A stretch of DNA of 13,864 nucleotides from Desulfurococcales archaeon (GCA_026985375.1 JALSQP010000058.1:1-13864); one strand, 5' to 3'; positions 1 through 6,713 are shown, counted from the stretch's first letter. The notes: generated by a model from the letters alone, not told the origin. Numbers and translations are program-made.

Positions 1-633
1 GAAACTAAAACTTGACCTACTACACCCATATTCTTTAACACCGTGATCTACTAGATCATCGCTGGCTAAGTCCCAGTCATCATCTATGGTCAGAGCATTG
101 GATACTGTATAGAACTCCTCTAGTTTTTTGGCGGCCCAGTACTTACCAGCTGTTTCGAGAACCCATGCCTGATCAGGATCTACTATGAGGAAACTATTAT
201 GATACTTAAACTTCTTCTCGTAGGAATAATTGCCGCCCTGACCAGGATCCTCTATCAAGCTTATTATGAAATCAAGTGCTTCGCGTGCATCTCGAGATCT
301 CTCGAGTGCTAGACGGAGAATATCCATTCCTAATAGCCCTTCTTCGCTGTAGGGCTCCTTCGTGAAAACAGCTACGTTGCCGATGGCAAGCCCATACTCG
401 TTTACACCCATTTCTGCACCATAAGTCCACCAGGGCCTCGATATTAGGACGGCGTATGTGGTTCTTGCCTGAGGATACTCGCCGAAGGTCAACTTGACCG
501 TTGACTCCTCGTGCTTCCTCCTCGGGATATATTCTATTACTTGGGCCTCGTTTGGCTCTCTGTCACTGTTCTTCGCGAAAACATTCATTCCTAGCCGAGT
601 ATTCTTCTTATCTATGAATACCATATCGCACAA
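1..633 (-). CDS. C69-family dipeptidase (secernin/PepD-like), N-terminal part, cut by window edge
   Basis: Probable N-terminal-nucleophile peptidase of family C69, expected to hydrolyse dipeptides in the cytoplasm. Translating the minus strand from 633 gives 211 uninterrupted residues up to base 1, so the C-terminal half lies outside the window. Visible family marks are a start MCDMVF, in which Cys2 would become the catalytic N-terminal residue once Met is removed; FAKNSDREPNEAQ near residues 19-31; a WWTYGAEMGVNEYGLAIGN stretch near 70-90; LLGMDILRLALERS; DPGQGGNYS; and YHNSFLIVDPDQAWVLETAG. I chose the TTG at 633 because it places the nucleophile Cys at position 2 and has a GGTG core a few bases upstream. 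An in-frame ATG at 696, seven bases after the upstream gene's stop, would add a 21-residue leader needing autocleavage. The gene probably shares a transcript with the MocA-like gene upstream. The family call is firm; substrate and start are less sure. Confidence 0.85.
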   Translation of the reverse strand, partial: MCDMVFIDKKNTRLGMNVFAKNSDREPNEAQVIEYIPRRKHEESTVKLTFGEYPQARTTYAVLISRPWWTYGAEMGVNEYGLAIGNVAVFTKEPYSEEGLLGMDILRLALERSRDAREALDFIISLIEDPGQGGNYSYEKKFKYHNSFLIVDPDQAWVLETAGKYWAAKKLEEFYTVSNALTIDDDWDLASDDLVDHGVKEYGCSRSSFSF

Positions 634-703
634 GCATAGACACCAGCTATTCCTCAAAGAAGTATATATGCGGGAATCATCTGTAAAGATTTCCATAGTG
701 TAC

Positions 704-1324
704 CTATTTCTTCATATAGTATTTGACCCTGTTAAGATCATTCGGTGTATCAAGATCAAGTATTATCCCTGGAAACCATAGCTCTAAGAGAATAGTTTCC
801 CGCGCATATTTCCTTGTTAGTTCCTTTAATCCTTTTTTCTCTTCAGATATACCTAGTATCTCAGGCACGGTTTCCCGTGTGAAGAGTATTGGGTGCCCTC
901 TCCTCCCATTATATGTTGCAACTATTACCTTGTAGAGATCTTGGCTAACGGTATGTTTCTCCGTCATAAACCTGTAGACCAAAGGGTGAATCCAGGCAGT
1001 ATCTCCCGGCGCGATAAATATTCCATTGTACTCCTCAATGTTTTCTATGACGTACCATACACCAGCTTTGACGCTGCTTGACATACCCTTATGGTAGTTC
1101 TCGTTGTATACCTCAATATAGTCTAAGCCGCTTAATGTATCAATGATTTCATCTCTCATATGCCCGGTGACCACTATTACGGGGCCGACCCCCGCCTCCA
1201 AGGCATTCTCAATGGTCATTCTCACAACGGGTTTTTTCGGCTCGTACTCGTAGAGGAGCTTGTTGCCTGGAAACCTCCTGCTAAGCCCAGCTGCCAGCAC
1301 TATTATGGGGTATTCGGGCCTCAC
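704..1324 (-). CDS. MocA/MobA-like nucleotidyltransferase (molybdopterin cytidylyltransferase family)
   Basis: A 206-residue GT-A fold nucleotidyltransferase, about the family's usual length. The N-terminus holds the nucleotide-binding signature LAAGLSRRFPGNKLL (residues 10-24). GMSSSVKAGV (80-89) and GRRGHPILF (140-148) are typical of the MocA/CTP:molybdopterin cytidylyltransferase branch rather than of MobA, and LDLDTPNDLNRV near the C-terminus is the family's closing motif. Such enzymes transfer CMP or GMP to the molybdopterin (or tungstopterin) cofactor of molybdo- or tungsto-enzymes. The usual metal-binding GDxP segment reads PGDTAWIHP (106-114), so the D is kept but the following residues differ. 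Start is GTG at 1324; no earlier start in this frame fits the promoter. The C69 dipeptidase gene follows closely, suggesting one transcript. No molybdoenzyme gene is nearby, so the cofactor assignment rests on family resemblance; another sugar- or cofactor-nucleotide product is possible. Confidence 0.8.
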   Translation of the reverse strand: MRPEYPIIVLAAGLSRRFPGNKLLYEYEPKKPVVRMTIENALEAGVGPVIVVTGHMRDEIIDTLSGLDYIEVYNENYHKGMSSSVKAGVWYVIENIEEYNGIFIAPGDTAWIHPLVYRFMTEKHTVSQDLYKVIVATYNGRRGHPILFTRETVPEILGISEEKKGLKELTRKYARETILLELWFPGIILDLDTPNDLNRVKYYMKK

Positions 1325-1355
1325 CGATTATACACGCTCACAGGTCTTAATCGAT

Positions 1356-1390
1356 GCTATATAGAGAACTGGGTGTTTAGGCATATATAA
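1356..1390 (-). promoter_or_regulatory. Probable promoter region of the MocA-like gene
   Basis: Read on the minus strand, two TATA-like boxes lie upstream of the GTG at 1324: TTTATATAT (about 1382-1390) and CTATATAG (about 1356-1364). The nearer one would put a transcription start about 9 nt before the start codon, the usual archaeal short-leader spacing. The region is also the gap downstream of the gene ending at 1420. Confidence 0.4.
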
Positions 1391-1419
1391 AGAGGGTGAA
1401 GATGAAAGGAAAAGAGTTG

Positions 1420-2502
1420 TCATGCGCCTATTCTTATAGCTCCTCCAAACAATCCCCCTTTCTTGATTATGAATACTAGTCTTCCACGCCAGTACCTAGC
1501 AACTTTATCGTAGGCTTTCTTGAAAACAGATCGTACATTGGCTATCTTCCAAGACTCCTTGGTCGGCGTGAAGGTTATCTCTAATCCCCCGTCTGGCATC
1601 GCTCTGTAAGTCACTGATTTGATCGTGACGTCTTCTTTATTGGTAAGTATGATTACTGCACCCGCTATCCGGGCAGCGTACATCTCTTCTCTCCGTTCGA
1701 ACACCAAGTCTTTACGGTAGTCACCAAAGCTTATCCCTAGCTTTGCCCTTGTCGGATAACCATACGCCTCGACATACTTTGAGAACAAAGCGTACAACAT
1801 CACCTCCGGGTCTAGCCAAGGCGTTACAGGCTCCATGACAGCGTCTATCGAGCAGGTATTTCTATCCCTCTTAATCTCGATGAATATAGGTGTGAAGCCC
1901 AGGTCTATAAGAACATTCTTCATCTCCTTCTCGAGATCTATGGTTGGTCTTCCCAGCCTCTTCTCAGCCGTTTCAGGCCTATGTCTTTCCTCGCGTGCTT
2001 GACGCGCTGAGCGTGACTTCTCAGAAGGTTCTGACACAGTCTCTTTTGACCCAGGCTTCTCCTTTTCTCTTGGCCTAGAAATCGACTTGCCCGGCTTCGA
2101 CGCTACTTTTAGGCTTGGTATTTTCTTATCTTTAAATATGTCAAGCAGAATGTCTTCGGGCACCCTATACACATCAATCCATTTCGCGGTGCATTGACTC
2201 CTCAGCTTAGCGATACGACTCCATGCTTGTTCCCCATATATTTTTTGGCTTGAAATACTCATTATGGCCGCTATTATTAGGCCTCCTAAAACATATAATG
2301 TAGCCTCAGCTTCTCTACCATCTTCTTCAAACCCAAGGACAATCTTATAGAAGCCACGTACGAGAGAGTCTATCCATTCCTTCTCAATCCATTCACATGC
2401 TGCAGGACCGCTTCGGCTTAGGATAGGTTCTTGGATTAATGTTATACGTGCCTTGATTAAAGCGGAGTCAAATAATCTACTTGATTCTTCTATACTAGTC
2501 AA
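1420..2502 (-). CDS. Unrecognised 360-residue protein with central charged linker
   Basis: I do not recognise this family. Three parts are visible. Residues 1-130 form a probably helical N-terminal region that includes a hydrophobic, small-residue stretch (68-84, TLYVLGGLIIAAIMSIS), which could be a buried helix or a single membrane-associated segment. Residues about 135-186 are a low-complexity linker very rich in Lys, Arg, Glu, Ser and Pro, probably disordered. Residues about 187-360 form a mixed alpha/beta domain with alternating hydrophobic strands, ending in a Gly-rich basic tail (KKGGLFGGAIRIGA). No catalytic motif is evident. The start is a TTG at 2502: a GGAGAG core lies 8 nt upstream on the minus strand, and an in-frame stop just before it blocks extension. 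A TATA-like ATTAATATTT at about 2563-2572 suggests its own promoter, separate from lplB upstream. It is confidently a gene from length, ribosome site and composition, but its function is unknown. Confidence 0.75.
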   Translation of the reverse strand: MTSIEESSRLFDSALIKARITLIQEPILSRSGPAACEWIEKEWIDSLVRGFYKIVLGFEEDGREAEATLYVLGGLIIAAIMSISSQKIYGEQAWSRIAKLRSQCTAKWIDVYRVPEDILLDIFKDKKIPSLKVASKPGKSISRPREKEKPGSKETVSEPSEKSRSARQAREERHRPETAEKRLGRPTIDLEKEMKNVLIDLGFTPIFIEIKRDRNTCSIDAVMEPVTPWLDPEVMLYALFSKYVEAYGYPTRAKLGISFGDYRKDLVFERREEMYAARIAGAVIILTNKEDVTIKSVTYRAMPDGGLEITFTPTKESWKIANVRSVFKKAYDKVARYWRGRLVFIIKKGGLFGGAIRIGA

Positions 2503-2654
2503 GGCTCATTCTCTCCGTATTCTATGAGGAGGCGTTCCGCTTCATTATGTTATCGTTGTTTGAAATATTAATTCTTATCTTGATGTTGATAAACCTGTAG
2601 AATAAAAACAACTATACATGACATCATAAGTATAAATGATAGGGAGTCAATGTT

Positions 2655-2960
2655 TTATAACAGAGTCGAGGGTTTTTGTCCTACAGCATTGTTGTATGCC
2701 CGCCTCAGACCATTAAGCAGATCCTCGACAGTTATACCTAGGAGGTAAGAATTTTCGACGAGTTCCATCGTCACAGCAAGGGCATCATCAAGCCTGCATC
2801 CGAGAAGCTTCTTCTCGATATCATTTATCAGAGTCTCGGGATAGGAGAAGAAATCACCACTTATAAAACACTTCCTTATAATACCCTGTGTGTCGACCAA
2901 GAGATCAATTATCAGGGTCTTCCCAGCCCTGGATCTTATGATGCTCCTGCCCCACCTCAT
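2655..2960 (-). CDS. lplB: Lipoate-protein ligase accessory subunit LplB
   Basis: A 101-residue protein matching the separate small subunit of archaeal split lipoate-protein ligases, as in Thermoplasma acidophilum. There the domain equivalent to the C-terminus of bacterial LplA is its own protein and is needed for adenylation of lipoate. Visible marks are a GKTLIIDLLVD strand near residues 13-23, the ISGDFFSYPETLINDIEKKLLG block at about 33-54, and a short helical C-terminus. Its ATG overlaps the lplA stop codon (ATGA), the classic sign of translational coupling and of subunits made in fixed ratio. Together with LplA it would activate octanoate or lipoate with ATP and transfer it to a lysine on a carrier protein. 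Position and size weigh as much as motif here, since the family is short and diverse. Confidence 0.8.
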   Translation of the reverse strand: MRWGRSIIRSRAGKTLIIDLLVDTQGIIRKCFISGDFFSYPETLINDIEKKLLGCRLDDALAVTMELVENSYLLGITVEDLLNGLRRAYNNAVGQKPSTLL

Positions 2961-3724
2961 TTCCTAAACACCCATTCCTCGTCCTTGTACTTAGCGATGA
3001 GCTTCTCGGCTAGGAGTAGCTCTTCCTTGGTGAGGCGTGAGGGCTTAAGCTCTACGCCGAGAGCTTGGGAGAACCCTTTCTTCAATGCCTCAAGGACCTC
3101 TGAGAGCCCTGGTCTTCTACCAATTATTTCTGATAAAGTGGTGACTCGATCCCTTATTGATGAGACGCCGTGACTCTCCAGTTTCTCTCTAGGAGCTCTC
3201 AGGCATTGTGATAGCTTATCAAGATCTGTCGCGTACATGAATGTACCATGTTGTAGTAATGCTTTCTTCTTTCTCGTTTGTGCACTCCCGCTTATCTTCT
3301 TACCATCCACCACCACGTCGTTTATGGGCTTGAACTCTGCTCTCACACCGAAGATCCTGAGAGCATATACTATGCCTCTGCATATCCGTTGATAAGACTC
3401 AAGAACGTCTTCGCCTACATCACTTATATCTGCCACGACGCTATAGGTAACTTCTCCGGATCCGTCATGGTATACGCTCCCGCCGCCAGTGATCCTCCTT
3501 GTCAACGGTATTTCGTGCTCCCTTATGTAATCGAGATTAACGCTGTCCTTGACGCGCTGGAAATAACCTATGGTGACACCGCTCGGCAGTATCCTGTAGA
3601 GGCGGAGAGTATTTGGTATCTTGTCCTGCTCACGTAGCTGCAGCATCGCCTCGTCGAGGGCCATGCACCAGTACAGTTCTCCCTCATTGACTATGAGCCG
3701 CCACACAGCCAAGGAGACCACCAT
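2957..3724 (-). CDS. lplA: Lipoate/octanoate-protein ligase catalytic subunit LplA
   Basis: Catalytic subunit of a BPL/LplA/LipB-fold ligase. It would adenylate lipoate (or octanoate) and transfer it to the lipoyl lysine of GcvH or E2 proteins in the cytoplasm. Numbered from the ATG at 3724 (255 residues), the visible motifs are VTIGYFQRVKDSVNLDY (near 50-66), the nucleotide/acyl-pocket loop RRITGGGSVYHD (76-87), NDVVVDGKKISGSAQ (135-149) with the conserved lysine of the GKKIxGSA motif, and a following HGT. The frame opens at a GTG at 3751, but that codon sits right beside the probable TATA box at 3754-3765. The ATG at 3724 gives a leader of about 10 nt and an N-terminus like known LplA proteins (MVVSLAVWRLI), so I prefer it. 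The gene is coupled to lplB by an ATGA overlap and divergent from lipS1-lipS2. Because a lipoyl synthase pair lies next to it, octanoate may be the natural substrate; that is inference. Confidence 0.9.
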   Translation of the reverse strand: MVVSLAVWRLIVNEGELYWCMALDEAMLQLREQDKIPNTLRLYRILPSGVTIGYFQRVKDSVNLDYIREHEIPLTRRITGGGSVYHDGSGEVTYSVVADISDVGEDVLESYQRICRGIVYALRIFGVRAEFKPINDVVVDGKKISGSAQTRKKKALLQHGTFMYATDLDKLSQCLRAPREKLESHGVSSIRDRVTTLSEIIGRRPGLSEVLEALKKGFSQALGVELKPSRLTKEELLLAEKLIAKYKDEEWVFRK

Positions 3725-3753
3725 GTACAGGATACAGCATATACGGAACACAC

Positions 3754-3765
3754 ATAATTATTATT
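3754..3765. promoter_or_regulatory. Shared AT-rich core of a divergent promoter for lplA-lplB and lipS1-lipS2
   Basis: The 12-base all-A/T block ATAATTATTATT is the only strong TATA-like element in the 67-bp gap. On the plus strand it predicts initiation near 3786-3788, just before the lipS1 GTG at 3792 (leaderless or nearly so). On the minus strand it predicts initiation near 3733, about 10 nt before the lplA ATG at 3724. One element could thus direct both transcripts, so ligase and synthase may be expressed together. Confidence 0.5.
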
Positions 3766-3791
3766 GCTCTTAGAACAACACGGTTGAGTAG

Positions 3792-4760
3792 GTGCCGAAA
3801 ACAATGCTTATCAGGGCTTCTATCGGCAGCCAGGCTGTACTTGGTCTCATGAGCCTTAGAATGCTTGTTGCCCCCACTACGATATATCTGCTACAATACT
3901 CGCCAACGGGCTGTGGCGGAGGATGCATATATTGTCCTCAGAGCCGCAGGTATAGTGGAGACAGCAACTATGTGTCTAGGATCGAGTGGCCGCCCGTAGA
4001 TCTTGAAGTCGTAAAAGATGCTCTTCGAAGCTATGATAACTATTCAAGAGTGTGTCTTCAATCTGTACTTAAACCGGGCTGGATCAATGAATATATAGTT
4101 CTCGCAAGAGAGATCAGGAGATCAACGTCTAAGCCGATCAGTGCGGCAGTGAACATAATGGATCACGATAAGCTTGAAAAACTCAGAGAAATAGGTGTCG
4201 ATAGAGTCGGTGTCGGTCTAGACGCGGCATCACCACGCGTATTCATGAAGACGGGAAAGCCTGGAACATGGAATGCTTATTGGTGTTTTATTCGTGATTC
4301 TATAAAGGTTTTCGGAGAAGACAATGTAACAGTGCATATAATACTCGGCCTAGGAGAAACCGAGGAGGAAATAATCAAAACACTCGTAGGGATATATGGC
4401 GAAGGAGCTAGAGCGGCTCTCTTCGCGTATACCCATGCTCCGGGGACTATGAGGATCGGTGGTCAACCAGACATATACTACTATAGGAAAATACAGGTTC
4501 TAAACTATCTTCTCAGTAGAAGATGGAGCCCGGAAGAGCTTTTCAGGGATAACCATGTTAGGCACGAGATAGCCGAGATGATCAGAGAACACCCGTTTAA
4601 ATACCTGGAAGCAGTGCTCACGAGCGGATGCCCAGGCTGTAACAGGCCTTTCTATAATGAGAGGCCTGGGGGCCCGATCTACAACTATCCCTCCCATAAA
4701 CTGCTTGATAGAGATAAGGAGAGAGTAGCCAGTGAGATCAGAAAGGCTTTCGAGATGTAG
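3792..4760 (+). CDS. lipS1: Radical SAM lipoyl synthase subunit, LipS1-like
   Basis: A 322-residue radical SAM protein formerly classed as biotin-synthase-related. The radical SAM cluster motif is CGGGCIYC (Cys41, Cys45, Cys48; CX3CX2C). A glycine-rich GVDRVGVGLDAASP segment follows (about 154-167), then HIILGLGETEEE (about 187-198). Near the C-terminus the block TSGCPGCNRPFYNERPGG (Cys280, Cys283) could supply ligands to an auxiliary iron-sulfur cluster, as sulfur-inserting enzymes require. In Thermococcus kodakarensis two radical SAM proteins, LipS1 and LipS2, jointly insert sulfur at C6 and C8 of the octanoyl chain, replacing LipA. The tandem pair beside lplA-lplB fits that system. Which of the two is S1 is my judgement from motif resemblance. 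The GTG at 3792 fits the TATA position; an ATG lies four codons later. Spacing to the next gene is four bases. Other sulfur-inserting or biotin-synthase-like roles are less likely given the context. Confidence 0.75.
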   Translation: MPKTMLIRASIGSQAVLGLMSLRMLVAPTTIYLLQYSPTGCGGGCIYCPQSRRYSGDSNYVSRIEWPPVDLEVVKDALRSYDNYSRVCLQSVLKPGWINEYIVLAREIRRSTSKPISAAVNIMDHDKLEKLREIGVDRVGVGLDAASPRVFMKTGKPGTWNAYWCFIRDSIKVFGEDNVTVHIILGLGETEEEIIKTLVGIYGEGARAALFAYTHAPGTMRIGGQPDIYYYRKIQVLNYLLSRRWSPEELFRDNHVRHEIAEMIREHPFKYLEAVLTSGCPGCNRPFYNERPGGPIYNYPSHKLLDRDKERVASEIRKAFEM

Positions 4761-4764
4761 TGTC

Positions 4765-5619
4765 ATGCCTAGAAGAAGCACCAAGGCCTACATACCCGGA
4801 AAGACTTTTCCCTCCGTAAGCATAACTGGGACGCGGTGTTGGCTGCAGTGTAGATACTGTATGGCTAGATATCTTGGGCAAATGGAGCATGTCGATACAC
4901 CTGAGGGTCTGTACTGGTATGCCCGACAGATAAGCAAGATGGGTGGCCGCGGATTACTGGTTAGCGGAGGCTACACAGTGGATGGGAAGCTACCTTTTAA
5001 GCCATTCTTGTCGGGCATTAAGAGGATAAAAAAGGAGCTAGGCCTAATAATCAGTATTCACCCGGGCCTCGTTGATCGTGTGGAGGCGGAACAACTGAGA
5101 GATGCGGGCGTGGATATTGTCGACTACGAGCTTATCCTTGATGAGATGGTTATTAGACATGTATTGGGTCTTAAGAGAACACCAGACGATTTTATCAGGT
5201 CTTTCGAGTACCTTCTTAACCATGGCCCATCATACGTGGCGCCTCATTTATTGGTTGGCGCCAATTATGGGGTTATTTCATGGGAGTATAAAGCCGTAGA
5301 TCTGCTTGCATCATACAATCCGTACATGATAGTATTTCTCTCCTTGATACCGACAAAATATACTCCAATGGAAAAAGTGTCTCCGCCATCGCCTAGCTCG
5401 TTCATCAGACTACTTAGATATGCCCGTGAAAAACACCCATCTTGGATTATCAGCGTAGGCTGTATGAGGCCTAGGCAATACAAGGTCCGTGTGGATCCCA
5501 TCATTATTGATAATGAGTTAGCGGATAGGATAGTATTACCTCGCCGAGAATACATTATAGAATACGACTTAGAAGTAGTGAATGCTTGTTGTTCCGTCCC
5601 GGATGAGCTACTCTATTAG
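4765..5619 (+). CDS. lipS2: Radical SAM lipoyl synthase subunit, LipS2-like
   Basis: A second radical SAM protein, 284 residues from the ATG at 4765, four bases after the lipS1 stop. The CX3CX2C motif is CWLQCRYC (Cys25, Cys29, Cys32), preceded by FPSVSITGTR, a start typical of the uncharacterised archaeal biotin-synthase homologues to which LipS2 belongs. Other blocks are LLVSGGYTVDGKLP (about 64-77), SIHPGLVD (about 97-104) and a late ISVGCMRPR (Cys233). The last residues hold an adjacent cysteine pair, NACCSVPDELLY (Cys275, Cys276). These extra cysteines are candidate ligands for a second cluster or a sulfur carrier. The frame is open to a GTG at 4732, which would overlap lipS1 by 29 bases and add 11 residues with no family resemblance, so I reject that start. 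Proposed role: with LipS1, insertion of the two sulfurs into protein-bound octanoate. The pair could in principle modify another substrate, but the ligase next door argues for lipoate. Confidence 0.75.
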   Translation: MPRRSTKAYIPGKTFPSVSITGTRCWLQCRYCMARYLGQMEHVDTPEGLYWYARQISKMGGRGLLVSGGYTVDGKLPFKPFLSGIKRIKKELGLIISIHPGLVDRVEAEQLRDAGVDIVDYELILDEMVIRHVLGLKRTPDDFIRSFEYLLNHGPSYVAPHLLVGANYGVISWEYKAVDLLASYNPYMIVFLSLIPTKYTPMEKVSPPSPSSFIRLLRYAREKHPSWIISVGCMRPRQYKVRVDPIIIDNELADRIVLPRREYIIEYDLEVVNACCSVPDELLY

Positions 5620-5655
5620 CCTAGACAGGATCACAGGATAAATATGATCTTATAG

Positions 5656-5696
5656 GATATATTAATTGAGGGAGAAGCAATCCTCAGGGGCGAGGT
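5656..5696 (+). promoter_or_regulatory. Promoter and ribosome site deciding the start of the cyclodeaminase-family gene
   Basis: A TATA-like GATATATTA (5656-5664) predicts initiation near 5684-5688, and a GAGGT Shine-Dalgarno core lies at 5692-5696, eight bases before a TTG at 5705. This rules against the more upstream in-frame TTG at 5666, which would lie before the expected transcript start. The gene is therefore probably not just read through from lipS2, although the gap is only 85 bases. Confidence 0.5.
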
Positions 5697-5704
5697 CAAA
5701 GGTC

Positions 5705-6673
5705 TTGGTCCGTATACTTGTCCTTACAGCCCAGGATCTCTTAGAGCTTCTGGATCCTAAGAGTCTCGTTGACGCCATAGCACAGGCCTTCAAAAAGTAC
5801 AGCAAGGGAGAAACAGTTACGCCACCACGAACGGTATTCTATGTCGAGGGTAACTGGTGGGGAATCATGCAGAGCTATGTGCCGGGGGAGGGAGTCGGCG
5901 TTAAAGTCGTGAATATAATACCGTCGAACAGGGAAAGAGGTCTCCCAACCATACAAGCCCTGGTATCCCTCTATGACCCAGTAACCGGTTCTCCGCAGGC
6001 GATCATGGAGGGCGGAGTACTTACAGCCCTCCGAACAGCAGCTGCATCGGCTCTCTCGGTCAAGCTTCTCGCACCCAAGGAGAAGGGGGCCGTGGCAGTT
6101 ATTGGTACTGGTTACCAGGCAAGATTCCAGCTTCGCTTTATAAAGGAGTACTACAGGCCAAGCCAGGTCAGGATCTATGATATAAGGAGAGAGGCTATGG
6201 AGGAATATAAAAGGTTTGTCGAGGAAGAGCTGGGACTCGAAGTCTACATGGCTAAAGACCATAGAGACTGTATCAAGGGTGCTAGAATAGTTGTTGAGGC
6301 ATCGACAACGAAGGACCCAGTAATATATGGAGATGTACTCGAGCCACCAGTACATATTGTAAGCATAGGTGCGCACACCCCTACGGCGAGAGCACTTGAT
6401 GATGAAGCCATTGAGAAAGTGGACTTGATAGTTGTGGATTCTAGAAAAGCGGTGATGGAGGAAGCCGGAGACATAAGAATACCTGTTCAGAAGGGATTGA
6501 TCAAAATGGAGGATCTCGTGGAGCTGGGAGAACTTGTAGAGAAGGGATTAGATGAGAGACCAGCCATTACGCTATTCAAGAGTGTAGGGCTTGCAATACA
6601 AGATGCTTGCGCCGCAGGACTGGCCTATAAGAAAGCATTGGAGAAAGGCCTAGGCAAATGGATCAGTATTTAG
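5705..6673 (+). CDS. Ornithine cyclodeaminase / mu-crystallin family NAD(P)-dependent enzyme
   Basis: Taken from the TTG at 5705 the protein has 322 residues, the family's normal length, and begins MVRILVLTAQDLLELLD as relatives do. Family marks are Lys67 in GVGVKVVNI, GLPTIQALVSLYDPVTGSPQ (about 79-98), the TALRTAAASALS block with Arg110, the Rossmann dinucleotide loop GTGYQA (134-139), SIGAHTPTARALDDE in place of the more common GADxP form, and FKSVGLAIQDACAAG near the C-terminus with Asp300. Members catalyse NAD-linked reactions on amino or imino acids: ornithine to proline plus ammonia, alanine dehydrogenation (archaeal AlaDH), or ketimine reduction. Sequence alone does not settle which; archaeal members are often alanine dehydrogenases. 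All residues expected for cofactor and carboxylate binding seem present. It follows lipS2 on the same strand but has its own promoter, so a link with lipoate metabolism is not supported. Confidence 0.88.
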   Translation: MVRILVLTAQDLLELLDPKSLVDAIAQAFKKYSKGETVTPPRTVFYVEGNWWGIMQSYVPGEGVGVKVVNIIPSNRERGLPTIQALVSLYDPVTGSPQAIMEGGVLTALRTAAASALSVKLLAPKEKGAVAVIGTGYQARFQLRFIKEYYRPSQVRIYDIRREAMEEYKRFVEEELGLEVYMAKDHRDCIKGARIVVEASTTKDPVIYGDVLEPPVHIVSIGAHTPTARALDDEAIEKVDLIVVDSRKAVMEEAGDIRIPVQKGLIKMEDLVELGELVEKGLDERPAITLFKSVGLAIQDACAAGLAYKKALEKGLGKWISI

Positions 6674-6701
6674 CCTGTCCATCCTATGGAGAAACATAAT
6701 A

Positions 6702-6713
6702 TTATTCTTTTTT
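6702..6713 (+). terminator. T-rich archaeal-type terminator after the cyclodeaminase-family gene
   Basis: A pyrimidine/T-rich tract ending in six consecutive T residues (6708-6713) lies about 30 bases after the stop codon and has no hairpin before it. T-tracts alone commonly end archaeal transcripts. Confidence 0.4.

Noticed and set aside
1402..1479. A 25-codon plus-strand ORF with an ATATATAA box and a GAGGGTG core upstream
   Set aside because: The box is only about 15 bases from the ATG, so transcription would start inside the ORF, and the ORF overlaps the 3' end of the gene ending at 1420. The box fits better as part of the minus-strand MocA-like promoter.
3725..3751. GTG at 3751 as the lplA start, adding nine residues
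   Set aside because: It lies beside the TATA-like block, so it would be upstream of the expected transcript start, and the extra residues (MFRICCILY) do not resemble LplA N-termini.
4732..4764. GTG at 4732 as the lipS2 start
   Set aside because: It overlaps lipS1 by 29 bases and adds residues with no family resemblance; the ATG at 4765 gives the expected N-terminus.
5741..6376. A 211-codon minus-strand ORF opposite the cyclodeaminase-family gene
   Set aside because: The plus strand carries all expected family motifs through this interval; the antisense translation is rich in Cys, Trp, Tyr and Ser, as is usual for shadow frames.
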